In this document: positions 1-8,210 of the stretch, piece by piece | Position numbering within the stretch: the first letter of the stretch is position 1 | Layout of the letters: every line of letters starts with the position of its first letter | Assembly: GCA_022824395.1 (NCBI GenBank) | Contig: JAJDZX010000088.1 | Coordinates: 1 to 59,775, forward strand | Direction: 5' to 3' | Source of the DNA: Alphaproteobacteria bacterium | GTDB taxonomy: Bacteria > Pseudomonadota > Alphaproteobacteria > TMED109 | DNA: 59,775 nucleotides | Translations under genes and position numbers: made by a program | Notes under the pieces: generated by a model | What the model was told of the DNA's origin: nothing | Databases searched by the model: none | What the model saw: the letters and a program-made list of their open reading frames with translations, nothing else

Positions 1-279
1 TAACGCCTGCGTGGCGCCATGTCAATACGTTTAGTGACTACAACTGTACGCGCCCCGTGCCGCCCCCGGCGGGACCACGCCCTGAACGTTCAGCAACTTA
101 CGGCGAGTGGAGCCCCGAAACTCCCTCAGAACTTCGGTCTAGGCGAGACACGAACGGGGTCGCAGGCTCCGAACGTATTCCGAATCCCCTCGCCGAGGGG
201 GTGGCTCCCCTCCTGGCGTGCGTGTGGATGCCGGACGGTCCCACAGCCAAAGCCGCGATCCCGGGCGGCCGAATCTCCG
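1..279. other. window-edge non-coding stretch
   Basis: I see no supportable gene here. Translations in all frames are Arg/Pro/Ser-rich, as expected from non-coding high-GC DNA, and none resembles a known family. It lies downstream of the minus-strand vapC and may include the 3' flank of a gene outside the window. Confidence 0.4.
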
Positions 280-720
280 CTACCGGGTCCCCGAATCCAG
301 CAGGTTGATCAGGCGCAGTCCCGGGTATACGGAGAAGCCGCGGTCGAGCGTCACCCATTCGCATCCGTGCTCGATCGCCAGCGCCGCATGGTACGCGTCG
401 GGGATCCGATTGCCTGTCAGGGAGAGATCGCCAACCAATCCGCGGAAGATGCGCCAGTGACCGCTACCGGGTCGAAGCCGCACGCTCGCGGGTTGGGCAA
501 GCAACGCGTCCATGAAGGTGGTCGCATCCGCGTTCGGAGTGGCGGGATGGAACACCCGCGGGTGCGTCAGCACGCGCAACGTGCCGCTGAGCGCGAGTTC
601 CGACAGTCCAACCTGTTCCCGGCCGGACACGGCGGCCAGCAGCCAGTCGCGGCATTGATCATGATGGGCCGCGTCCTCGCGAAAGGCGCTCACCAACACG
701 TTGACGTCAGGGCTCTGCAT
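280..720 (-). CDS. vapC: VapC-type PIN-domain ribonuclease toxin
   Basis: Toxin of a type II toxin-antitoxin pair; the VapC family consists of Mg2+-dependent RNases that cleave tRNA or rRNA. The 146-residue length is typical. The four PIN acidic positions are visible: D5 in PDVNVLV, E41 in GLSELALS, D108 in NRIPDAYHA and D126 in WVTLDRGF, so the active site looks intact. The start overlaps the end of the upstream antitoxin gene by 14 bases, which implies translational coupling. Regulation is presumably by the VapBC complex acting on the palindrome upstream of vapB. The RNA target cannot be told from sequence. Confidence 0.88.
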   Translation of the reverse strand: MQSPDVNVLVSAFREDAAHHDQCRDWLLAAVSGREQVGLSELALSGTLRVLTHPRVFHPATPNADATTFMDALLAQPASVRLRPGSGHWRIFRGLVGDLSLTGNRIPDAYHAALAIEHGCEWVTLDRGFSVYPGLRLINLLDSGTR

Positions 721-946
721 CCATCATGTCTTCCAGGGCCGCGTTGTCCGTGAGGTCCACTCCGGCCTGTACGCCGCGGCCACGAAATACCGGAATTGGC
801 GGCGGATCGGATCGCCTGCGTGCAGGACCGGCCAGGAACGCGCGAAGTGCCTGCTCGACTGTCGCCTTTAGGGTCGTCCGTCCGTCCGCGGCGTGCGCCT
901 TGGCCGCCCGGAGAAGTTCGTCGTTGATGTCCAATGTCGTTCGCAT
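707..946 (-). CDS. vapB: VapB-type antitoxin
   Basis: Small antitoxin (79 residues) immediately upstream of and overlapping vapC. The N-terminus MRTTLDINDELLRAA is the ribbon-helix-helix DNA-binding segment typical of this antitoxin family; the acidic, Pro-rich C-terminus would wrap the toxin. I chose the ATG at 946 rather than an in-frame ATG at 964 because the family begins MRTT-like and because a well-spaced promoter sits so close that the message would start at or near this codon. There is no Shine-Dalgarno sequence before it. Confidence 0.85.
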   Translation of the reverse strand: MRTTLDINDELLRAAKAHAADGRTTLKATVEQALRAFLAGPARRRSDPPPIPVFRGRGVQAGVDLTDNAALEDMMDAEP

Positions 947-953
947 GCATAAA

Positions 954-982
954 AGCATACTCATCGATATGCGTTAATGCAA
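954..982 (-). promoter_or_regulatory. vapBC promoter with operator palindrome
   Basis: On the minus strand there is a -35 TTGCAT (977-982), a 17-base spacer (960-976) and a -10 TATGCT (954-959). The vapB ATG begins only 7 bases after the -10, so transcription would start at or next to the start codon (leaderless message). The inverted repeat GCATA-8-TATGC (955-972) overlaps the -10 and spacer, as expected for an operator of a self-repressing VapBC complex. Promoter and palindrome are read directly; function is inferred. Confidence 0.55.
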
Positions 983-1073
983 TTTGCCCTGGTTCGCGGA
1001 CGGGTACGCACCAGCGCGCGCGTTCCGCCGTCCGCAAATGCCGGGCCGGCTGCCGGCGGCATCCGGAAGTCGG

Positions 1074-1937
1074 TCACAGCACGTTGATCGGCACTTTCAG
1101 ATAAGCGGTTCCGTTGCGCTCCGGCGGCGGCAGGCGGCCGCCGCGAATATTGACCTGCACGGCGGGCACCATCAGCCTCGGCACAGGAAGTTCCGCATCC
1201 CTCGCCTGACGGGTTGCCATGAAACTCTCTCGGCTGATCCCGTCGCGGCAATGGATGTTGCTCCGACGCTGTTCCGCCACCGTGGACTCCCACGCAATCT
1301 CACGCTGTCCGCCCGCACCATAGTCATGGCACATGAACAGCCGCGTTTCCGGCGGCAGCGCGAGTATCCGCTGCAGCGAATCGTAGAGCTTGCCGGCAGA
1401 GGCGCCGGGGAAGTCCGCGCGCGCCGTACCTGAATCGGGCATGAACAGCGTATCGCCGACGAACGCCGCATCACCGAACACGTAGCAGGAGCACGCAGGC
1501 GTGTGGCCCGGAGTCGAGAGCACGCGACCAGCAATACTGCCGATCGAAACGGCCTCGCCGTCAGCTAGCAGGCGGTCGAATTGCGAGCCGTCCGCGGCCA
1601 CCTCGCGCTCAACGTTGAACAGCGCACCGAACGTCTTCTGCACCTCGACCACACCGGTGCCGATCGCAGTCCGTCCGCCCAGCCGTTCCCGAAGGTATTG
1701 CGCGGCGGACAGGTGATCCGCGTGGACATGCGTCTCCAAAATCCACTCGAGATGGAGCCCGCCGGACTCGACCGCAGCAACCAGCTTGTCAGCTGAACCG
1801 GTCGTCGTCCGTCCCGCTTCCGGATCGAAATCCAGTACCGGATCGATGATCGCCGCACGTGTCGTCTCCGGATCGGAGACGACATAGGAAATCGAATTGG
1901 TCGTCGGATCGAGAAACCCATCGACCTTGGCTGTCAT
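1074..1937 (-). CDS. ETHE1/Blh-type persulfide dioxygenase (MBL fold)
   Basis: Metallo-beta-lactamase-fold protein of 287 residues. It has HVHADH at about 70-75, a further metal His in TPGHTP (H145), Asp in VGDTLF (D162), and MCHDYG further on. The DSGTARADFPGASAGKLYDS region and the MCHDYG/WESTVAEQR blocks are typical of the ETHE1/Blh branch, which oxidises glutathione persulfide to sulfite with a mononuclear iron. It is divergent from the SoeABC-like operon, whose substrate would be that sulfite. A general hydrolase or glyoxalase II role is the alternative, but the DxGTARxDFPG block argues for persulfide dioxygenase. No BigR-type regulator or rhodanese domain is visible. Confidence 0.82.
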   Translation of the reverse strand: MTAKVDGFLDPTTNSISYVVSDPETTRAAIIDPVLDFDPEAGRTTTGSADKLVAAVESGGLHLEWILETHVHADHLSAAQYLRERLGGRTAIGTGVVEVQKTFGALFNVEREVAADGSQFDRLLADGEAVSIGSIAGRVLSTPGHTPACSCYVFGDAAFVGDTLFMPDSGTARADFPGASAGKLYDSLQRILALPPETRLFMCHDYGAGGQREIAWESTVAEQRRSNIHCRDGISRESFMATRQARDAELPVPRLMVPAVQVNIRGGRLPPPERNGTAYLKVPINVL

Positions 1938-2011
1938 TGGCCCTGCCCGGATTCATCGTTGCAAACGCCGAGGACTTTACAACAACACTACCGTCCTTGG
2001 CCCTGGTTCCC

Positions 2012-4978
2012 ATGCAACCAGGATTTGACCGCACCGGCCCAACCTCCTATTCGTTCGCAGGCACCCACGCGCCCCGCAGACGGGAGCTCCGATTGTCCAC
2101 GATCAGCGACCGCGCGCGCGTCGACACCGCGCCGAAGATCAGCGACGAGGTCAAGGAAACCACCTGCTACATGTGTGCCTGCCGCTGCGGGGTGCGGGTA
2201 CACCTGCGGGATGGGCAGATTCGCTATCTGGAGGGCAACCCGCGTCATCCGGTGAACCGTGGCGTGCTCTGCGCCAAGGGCTCAGCCGGCATCATGCAGC
2301 ACAGCTCGCCCGCCCGGCTGCGGAAGCCGTTGCGGCGGGTCGGCATGCGCGGCGAGGGGCGGTTCGAGGAAATCGAGTGGGGAGAGGCGATCGCACTTGC
2401 GGTCGAGTGGCTGGGTGCCATACGCAGCTCCGATCCCAGGAAACTCGCCTTCTTCACCGGCCGCGATCAGAGTCAGGCGCTCACGGGCTGGTGGGCGAGC
2501 CAGTTCGGCACCCCGAATTACGCGGCCCACGGTGGCTTTTGCTCCGTCAATATGGCGGCTGGCGGCATCTACACGATCGGCGGATCCTTTTGGGAGTTCG
2601 GCGAGCCCGATTGGGAACGGACCCGCCTGCTTCTCATGTTCGGGGTCGCCGAGGATCACGACTCCAACCCGATCAAGATCGGGCTGTCGAAACTCAAGGC
2701 GAATGGCGCCAAGTTTATTTCCGTCAACCCGGTCAGGACCGGCTATTCCGCGATCGCCGACGAGTGGATTGGGATCCGGCCCGGCACCGACGGTCTCTTC
2801 GTGCTCGCCCTCGTGCACGAACTGCTGCGCGCCGGCAACGTCGATACCGAGTTCCTAGTCCGCTACACCAACGCGCCGTGGCTGGTGATCCAGGACCCGG
2901 GCAGTCCGGAGGACGGGCTCATCGCGCGCGACGAGGACGGCGCCCCGCTGTGCTGGGATCTGCGGGCGGAAGGCCTGTCATCCGCGCTTGCGACCGAGAT
3001 CGCACCCGCCCTTGCCGGCCGCTACCGCCTCCCGGACGGCCGGACGGGAACGCCCGTCTTCGAACTCCTCGCCGACCGCTATCTGCGACCTGATTTCGCA
3101 CCCGACTCGATTGCCGCGACCACCGGGGTGCCGGCAGCAACCGTCCGCCGGATCGCCGCCGAGCTCGCCTGCACGGCGTTCAAGGAAACGGTGACGATCG
3201 AGCAACCCTGGACCGACTGGGCCGGACGCCGGCATGAACGGATGACGGGGCGTCCGGTCGCAATGCACGCCATGCGCGGCATCTCCGCCCACTCCAACGG
3301 CTTCCATAGCTGCCGGGCAATCCACCTGCTGCAGATGCTGCTGGGCACCGTCGACGTGCCGGGCGGCTTCCGCTACAAGCCGCCGTTCCCCAAGCCCGTG
3401 CCGCCGATGCCCAGGCCCGCGGGGAAACCCGGCGACGTCGTCCCCGGCACCCCGATGCCCGGACCGCCGCTGGGCTTCCCGGCCGGACCCGAAGACCTGT
3501 TGGTGGAAGCGGATGGCAGCCCGGTCCGGATCGACAAGGCGTTCTCCTGGGAGGCGCCGCTCGCTGCCCACGGGATGATGCACATGGTCATCGCCAATGC
3601 GTGGCGCGGCGACCCCTACCCGGTGGACACCCTGTTTATCTACATGGCGAACATGAGCTGGAACTCGGCGATGAACACCGCCGAGACCATGCACATGCTG
3701 ACCGATCGGGACGAGGCCGGGCACTACCGCATTCCGCGAATCATCTGCGCCGATTCCTATGCTTCCGAGATGGTCGCCTACGCCGACCTGGTGCTGCCGG
3801 ACACCACCTATCTCGAGCGCTGGGACTGCATCTCGCTGCTCGATCGACCGATTTCGAGCGCTGACGGCGCCGCGGATGCGATCCGGCATCCCGTGGTTCG
3901 GCCCGACCGGGATGTCCGGCCCTTCCAGGACGTCCTGATCGAGATCGGCGCGCGGCTTGGCCTCCCCGGGCTGCTCGACGACGATGGGGCACCCCGCTAC
4001 CCGGGTGGCTATCCCGATTACCTGATCAACCATCAGCGGACGCCCGGTATCGGCAGCCTCGCGGGTTGGCGCGGCAGCGACGGCACCCTGGAGGGCACCG
4101 GCGAGCCCAACCCGGACCAGCTGAGCCGCTATATCGAAGCCGGCAGTTTCTGGAAGCAGCCGCTGGCGCCCGAGATGCGGTTCTTCAAGCACGCCAACCG
4201 GGACTACCTGGACCATGCGGTTGCGATGGGCTGGATCGGGTCGCCGGACCAGATCATCCTGCAGCTCTACTCGGAGCCCATGCAGCGTTTCCGCCTGGCA
4301 GCGCAAGGCCACGGGCCCATCCAGCCGCCGGCCGCCCTGCGCGAGCGGATCCAAACGTATTTCGATCCGCTGCCGATCTGGTACCGGCCGCTCCAGGAAG
4401 CGACCGGCGACGGCGACGCCTACCCGATGCACGCGCTGACCCAGCGGCCGATGGCGATGTACCACTCCTGGGGGTCGATGAACGCCTGGCTCCGGCAAGT
4501 CCACCCATCGAACCGGCTCTACCTGTCACGGCAACGGGCGGCAGCGCTCGGGATCCAAGACGGCACCTGGGTCGACATCGTGAGCCCGCACGGGCGGGTC
4601 CGCGCGCGGGTCAAGCTGATGGAAGGCGTCAACGAAGACACGGTCTGGACGTGGAACGCGATCGGCAAGCGCGCCGGGGCGTGGGCACTCTCCGACGATG
4701 CCCCCGAGGCCCGTGAGGGCTTCCTGCTCAACCACCTGATTCCCGAACTGCTGCCCGCGCAGCCGGACGGCTGTCGTCACGCCAACGCCGACCCAGTGAC
4801 CGGGCAAGCCGCGTGGTACGACCTGCGCGTCCGGATTGAACCGGCGGCGGATGGCGAGAAGGCCAGCGCGCCCCGCTTCGATCCGCTGCCCCGTCCGCCC
4901 GGGCAAGCGGCCCCGCCGACCGTCCTCCGCTTCGGCGCCGGCTTTCGGCCCGGCCGCCCGGGCCGCGCATCGCGATGA
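2012..4978 (+). CDS. soeA: molybdopterin oxidoreductase, SoeA-like sulfite dehydrogenase catalytic subunit
   Basis: DMSO-reductase-superfamily catalytic subunit (about 988 residues) carrying bis-MGD and one [4Fe-4S] cluster. The cluster ligands follow C-x2-C-x3-C-x27-C at residues 52, 55, 59 and 87 (CYMCACRC, then GVLCAKG). There is no twin-arginine signal, so it should stay in the cytoplasm, as SoeA does; periplasmic DmsA/PhsA-type enzymes carry one. A four-Fe-S ferredoxin subunit and a DmsC-like anchor follow, giving the SoeABC arrangement. The ATG at 2012 lacks an SD; a TTG at 2093 has GGGAG just upstream and would give the N-terminus expected for the family, so it may be the true start. 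The substrate assignment to sulfite is inference from architecture and the Blh neighbour. Confidence 0.78.
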   Translation: MQPGFDRTGPTSYSFAGTHAPRRRELRLSTISDRARVDTAPKISDEVKETTCYMCACRCGVRVHLRDGQIRYLEGNPRHPVNRGVLCAKGSAGIMQHSSPARLRKPLRRVGMRGEGRFEEIEWGEAIALAVEWLGAIRSSDPRKLAFFTGRDQSQALTGWWASQFGTPNYAAHGGFCSVNMAAGGIYTIGGSFWEFGEPDWERTRLLLMFGVAEDHDSNPIKIGLSKLKANGAKFISVNPVRTGYSAIADEWIGIRPGTDGLFVLALVHELLRAGNVDTEFLVRYTNAPWLVIQDPGSPEDGLIARDEDGAPLCWDLRAEGLSSALATEIAPALAGRYRLPDGRTGTPVFELLADRYLRPDFAPDSIAATTGVPAATVRRIAAELACTAFKETVTIEQPWTDWAGRRHERMTGRPVAMHAMRGISAHSNGFHSCRAIHLLQMLLGTVDVPGGFRYKPPFPKPVPPMPRPAGKPGDVVPGTPMPGPPLGFPAGPEDLLVEADGSPVRIDKAFSWEAPLAAHGMMHMVIANAWRGDPYPVDTLFIYMANMSWNSAMNTAETMHMLTDRDEAGHYRIPRIICADSYASEMVAYADLVLPDTTYLERWDCISLLDRPISSADGAADAIRHPVVRPDRDVRPFQDVLIEIGARLGLPGLLDDDGAPRYPGGYPDYLINHQRTPGIGSLAGWRGSDGTLEGTGEPNPDQLSRYIEAGSFWKQPLAPEMRFFKHANRDYLDHAVAMGWIGSPDQIILQLYSEPMQRFRLAAQGHGPIQPPAALRERIQTYFDPLPIWYRPLQEATGDGDAYPMHALTQRPMAMYHSWGSMNAWLRQVHPSNRLYLSRQRAAALGIQDGTWVDIVSPHGRVRARVKLMEGVNEDTVWTWNAIGKRAGAWALSDDAPEAREGFLLNHLIPELLPAQPDGCRHANADPVTGQAAWYDLRVRIEPAADGEKASAPRFDPLPRPPGQAAPPTVLRFGAGFRPGRPGRASR

Positions 4979-5727
4979 CCTCGCTCCCCCGCGATCCGGG
5001 ACCGAAGAAGCTTGGCCTCGTCATTGACCTCGACACCTGCGTTGGCTGCCATGCCTGCGCCCTGAGCTGCAAGGAGTGGAACGCGGGCGGGGTCGCCGCC
5101 CCGCTGCCGGACTGGGACCCCTACGGTGCCGAACCCGACGGCGTCTGGTTCAACCGGGTTCACGCCTTTGAGGCTGGCGACGGCGCGGATGGGCGGACGG
5201 TGCATTTCCCCCGGTCGTGCCTGCACTGCGACGAGCCTGCCTGCGTGACCGTCTGTCCGACCGGCGCCTCGTACAAGCGGCAGGAGGACGGGATCGTCCT
5301 GGTCGACGAGGACCTCTGCATCGGGTGCAAGCTGTGCTCCTGGGCCTGCCCGTACGGGGCGCGGGAGTATGACCACGACGCGGGCGTGATGAAGAAGTGC
5401 ACGCTCTGCATCGACCGCATCTACAACACGAACCTCCCGGAGGCCGAGCGCGTCCCCGCGTGCGTGGCGGCCTGCCCCACCTCGGCGCGCCATTTCGGGG
5501 ATCTCGGAGATCCGGAGTCCCCCGTTGCACGCCTGGTGGCCGAGCGCGGCGGCTATGACCTGATGCCGGAAATGGATTACCGACCCGTCAACAAGTACCT
5601 GCCGCCACGGCCGAAGCATGACCATGCGGCCAGCGGGCCCGGCAGCGCGGTCTCGCCCGTGACCGAGCCGGAACCAGAGGGCGAAAGCCGGTTTCTGCGC
5701 TGGCTCGACGCCACGCTGTCGCGCTAG
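4975..5727 (+). CDS. soeB: 4Fe-4S ferredoxin-type electron-transfer subunit, SoeB-like
   Basis: Iron-sulfur subunit of 250 residues that would carry electrons from the molybdopterin subunit to the membrane anchor. Four Cys clusters are visible: CVGCHACALSC near residue 22, SCLHCDEPACVTVCP, LCIGCKLCSWACP, and KKCTLC with a final CVAACP, i.e. four cubane clusters as in DmsB/NrfC relatives. There is no Tat signal, consistent with a cytoplasmic complex. Its ATG overlaps the soeA stop (ATGA), so the two are translationally coupled. The C-terminal tail from about residue 200 is Pro/Gly-rich and probably disordered. Confidence 0.82.
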   Translation: MTSLPRDPGPKKLGLVIDLDTCVGCHACALSCKEWNAGGVAAPLPDWDPYGAEPDGVWFNRVHAFEAGDGADGRTVHFPRSCLHCDEPACVTVCPTGASYKRQEDGIVLVDEDLCIGCKLCSWACPYGAREYDHDAGVMKKCTLCIDRIYNTNLPEAERVPACVAACPTSARHFGDLGDPESPVARLVAERGGYDLMPEMDYRPVNKYLPPRPKHDHAASGPGSAVSPVTEPEPEGESRFLRWLDATLSR

Positions 5728-5736
5728 GACGAGTCC

Positions 5737-6684
5737 GTGCACCCGGCCTACTCGGTCATCTTCTTCACCACGGCCTCGGGGATGGGCTACGGCCTCCTGA
5801 TTCTGCTGGGCGTGCTCGCACAGGCGGAGATGCTTCCGGCCAGCCGACTGCTGGGTCTGGCCTCCCTGGGAATCGCTCTCTCCGCCGTCACCTTCGGCCT
5901 GCTGTCGTCGATGCGGCACCTCGGGCGCCCGGAGCGCGTACTCCGCGCCTACACGCAGTGGCGCTCAAGCTGGCTCTCCCGCGAGGGCGTGCTGGCCACC
6001 ATGACCTACGTGCCGGCAGGACTGTTCGCGGCCGGCTGGATCGGCTTCGGGGACGTCGGCGGGATCTGGCGTTTCTGCGGCCTCGCCGCGGCCGTTCTGG
6101 CCGGGTGCACCGTCTATTCGACGGGCATGATCTACGCGACCCTGCGCCCGATTCATGCCTGGTGCAATCGATGGGTCGTCCCGACCTATCTCTCTCTCGC
6201 CCTCTTCACCGGTGCGCTCTGGCTCAATGCCATCCTCCTGCTGTTCGGGCATGCCACTGCCGCAGCCCCGCTGGTCGTCCTTCTGACGCTGCTCCCCGCG
6301 CTCTACATCAAGTGGCGATACTGGCGTTTCATCGGAAGCACCCGGGCCACTTCAACGCCGGAAACCGCGACCGGGCTGGGTCCCATCGGGAAAGTACGCC
6401 TGCTGGACCCGCCCCGAACCCAAACGACCTATGTGACCCGAGAGATGGGCTACCGGATCGCCCGCAAGCACGCGGCAAAGCTCCGGCGCTACGGGTACGT
6501 CTTCCTGTTTGCAATTCCGTTCGTGCTCACCGTCGCGGCTGCGGGGACCGCCTCCTGGATGGCAGCCGGCGCGGCAGCGGCGGCCGCGCTGTCCGGGTCC
6601 GTGGGGGTCGTGGTGGAGCGTTGGCTGTTCTTCGCCGAGGCCAAGCACGTCGTGACGCTCTATCACGGCGCCCAGGCTGCTTGA
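5737..6684 (+). CDS. soeC: DmsC-like membrane anchor, SoeC-like
   Basis: Polytopic membrane protein of 315 residues with about eight hydrophobic segments (for example YGLLILLGVLAQ, GIALSAVTFGLL, VPTYLSLALFTGALWL, VFLFAIPFVLTVAAA). The motif SSMRHLGRPERVLRAY is characteristic of the DmsC/SoeC anchor family, which passes electrons to quinone. It begins with GTG nine bases after the soeB stop and is the last gene of the operon; a nested hairpin follows. Together soeABC would be a membrane-bound, cytoplasm-facing oxidoreductase feeding the quinone pool. Confidence 0.8.
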   Translation: MHPAYSVIFFTTASGMGYGLLILLGVLAQAEMLPASRLLGLASLGIALSAVTFGLLSSMRHLGRPERVLRAYTQWRSSWLSREGVLATMTYVPAGLFAAGWIGFGDVGGIWRFCGLAAAVLAGCTVYSTGMIYATLRPIHAWCNRWVVPTYLSLALFTGALWLNAILLLFGHATAAAPLVVLLTLLPALYIKWRYWRFIGSTRATSTPETATGLGPIGKVRLLDPPRTQTTYVTREMGYRIARKHAAKLRRYGYVFLFAIPFVLTVAAAGTASWMAAGAAAAAALSGSVGVVVERWLFFAEAKHVVTLYHGAQAA

Positions 6685-6697
6685 GCTGGCCATTCGC

Positions 6698-6745
6698 ATT
6701 CGGGTTCGTTCCGACGCGACTGCGTCATCGTTTCCGGACCCGAAT
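6698..6745 (+). terminator. nested hairpin after soeC
   Basis: Outer arms ATTCGGGT (6698-6705) and ACCCGAAT (6738-6745) pair perfectly and enclose an inner GACGC-gact-GCGTC hairpin (6713-6726). It starts 14 bases after the soeC stop. There is no clear U-tract, so it may be an RNA 3'-end stabiliser or a factor-dependent end rather than a strong intrinsic terminator. Confidence 0.4.
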
Positions 6746-7309
6746 ACGCGGCCGCGCTTGCCTCCCGGAGCCGCTTCCAGGGAGCCCGGCAGCCACTATC
6801 AGCCTGCCCGTCGGTCAAGTGTCAGTCCGTCTGCGGGGTAAGTCGCCGGTCATGGTGGGGACCATGGGAGGGCTCCTTCGGGTCTGGGCCGCCCCCCCGG
6901 GCGAGCCCTGCTCGTGCGCCCGTCCCAATCCGTCCGGAGACCTGACCCTGTTGCCGCGGATCCTCCCCCCGCGCGGTGCCACTCCCGCTCCACTCGATCT
7001 CGCTTCTGGAGCTGCGGCCGTGATGTTCGGGGCCGCAACCCGTTGGATCGTCGACACTGGCGGCGACGCGCGTGCGCCTGTACCGGGCCAGCGGTTGATT
7101 GCATTTCTGATCCGTGAGCTGCCCCTCAAGCGTGAGGGCACTCGCGGGTGGAGTGACTCCCTCCTTCGGGCGAGCGATGACGCACCCGCCCGGTGACCTC
7201 GGTCGCCCTTTGGACGCAGGTGCGCTTGGTGCCGACGCAAGCCGGATAGTCTCCATCGCGAACGGAGTCCAGAGCCAGGGCCTTCCTCGTTGCACTCAAG
7301 GAGACTTCG
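6746..7309. other. intergenic region, no gene recognised
   Basis: About 560 bases between the soe operon end and the GST gene. Translations are Arg/Pro-rich shadows and match no family I know. Only the last part has an assignable role: an AAGGAGA ribosome-binding site just before the GST start at 7310. I saw no repeats, tRNA or hairpin of note. Confidence 0.4.
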
Positions 7310-7945
7310 ATGCTTCGGTTGTACGACAATCATCTGTCCGGCAACGGTTACAAGCCCCGGCTGCTGCTCGCCCATCTGGGCCAAACCTACGAGCGTGTCG
7401 AGGTCGACATCCTGAAGGGCGAGACCAGTACACCCGAGTTCCTCAGTAGAAATCGCAACGGAAGAATCCCCGTCCTTGAGCTGGAGGACGGCACGTGCCT
7501 GGCCGAGTCCAATGCAATCCTTTTCTACTTGGCAGAAGGCACACGGTTCCTCCCGTCCGATCCCTTGGCCCGGGCCATCTCTCTCCAGTGGATGTTCTTC
7601 GAGCAGTACAGCCACGAGCCGTTTATCGCGGTCGCACGCCACTGGATTCAGCACGTCGAGATGACGGCGGCGCAGCGCGCCCGGCTTCCAGAGAAGCACG
7701 AGGGAGGAAACGCCGCGCTCACTGTCATGGAGGGACACCTGCGCGACAGCAACTGGTTTGGCGGAGATGCAATGACCATCGCTGACGTGGCGCTGTACGC
7801 GTACACCCATGTTGCGGATGAGGGAGGGTTCGAAATTGAGTCCTATACGGCCGTCTGTGACTGGCTCACCCGCGTTCAGAGAGAACCCGGACATGTCCCG
7901 ATGGAGCCCGCACCGGAGGGTGTCATTGTCCCCAGGAAGCCATGA
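7310..7945 (+). CDS. glutathione S-transferase family protein
   Basis: GST of 211 residues with the usual two domains. The N-terminal thioredoxin-fold domain (about 1-75) contains NRNGRIPVLELEDG, with the cis-Pro, followed by LAESNAILFYLAEG, the ESxAI glutathione-gamma-Glu contact. The all-alpha domain contains a WFGGDAMTIADVALYAYTHV block, the N-capping box of GST helix 6. An AAGGAGA Shine-Dalgarno precedes the ATG. It is a single-gene unit. Substrate is unknown; proximity to a glutathione-persulfide enzyme is suggestive but 5 kb away, so I draw no functional link. Confidence 0.88.
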   Translation: MLRLYDNHLSGNGYKPRLLLAHLGQTYERVEVDILKGETSTPEFLSRNRNGRIPVLELEDGTCLAESNAILFYLAEGTRFLPSDPLARAISLQWMFFEQYSHEPFIAVARHWIQHVEMTAAQRARLPEKHEGGNAALTVMEGHLRDSNWFGGDAMTIADVALYAYTHVADEGGFEIESYTAVCDWLTRVQREPGHVPMEPAPEGVIVPRKP

Positions 7946-8210
7946 CGGGCGCTCAGAGCCCTGAGGGCGTCGCTCGCACGATGCTTCTGCACCATCCGCG
8001 CCACGCGAGGGCGCCCAGCACGACGCTACCGCCGATGACGGACCCGAGCACCGCCTGAAGGCACGTGGCGCTTTGCGCTGTGACACCCTTGGAGCGGGGC
8101 GCGGGAGACACTCGTGCCCGGCGTTCTGGCGAATCCAGCACCGGGCGACTGCGGCGGCAACGGGCGGATCAACGCCGTGGGGCACGTTTCGATCATCAAG
8201 CGGCGCGAAA

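Noticed and set aside
2978..4504. Long minus-strand open frame (508 codons) inside soeA
   Set aside because: It is the antisense shadow of a highly conserved molybdopterin enzyme; the translation is Arg/Gly/Pro-rich and matches no family.
7953..8141. Small minus-strand ORF with a hydrophobic stretch (LGSVIGGSVVLGALAW)
   Set aside because: No ribosome-binding site or family similarity; a single hydrophobic run in a 62-codon frame is not enough.
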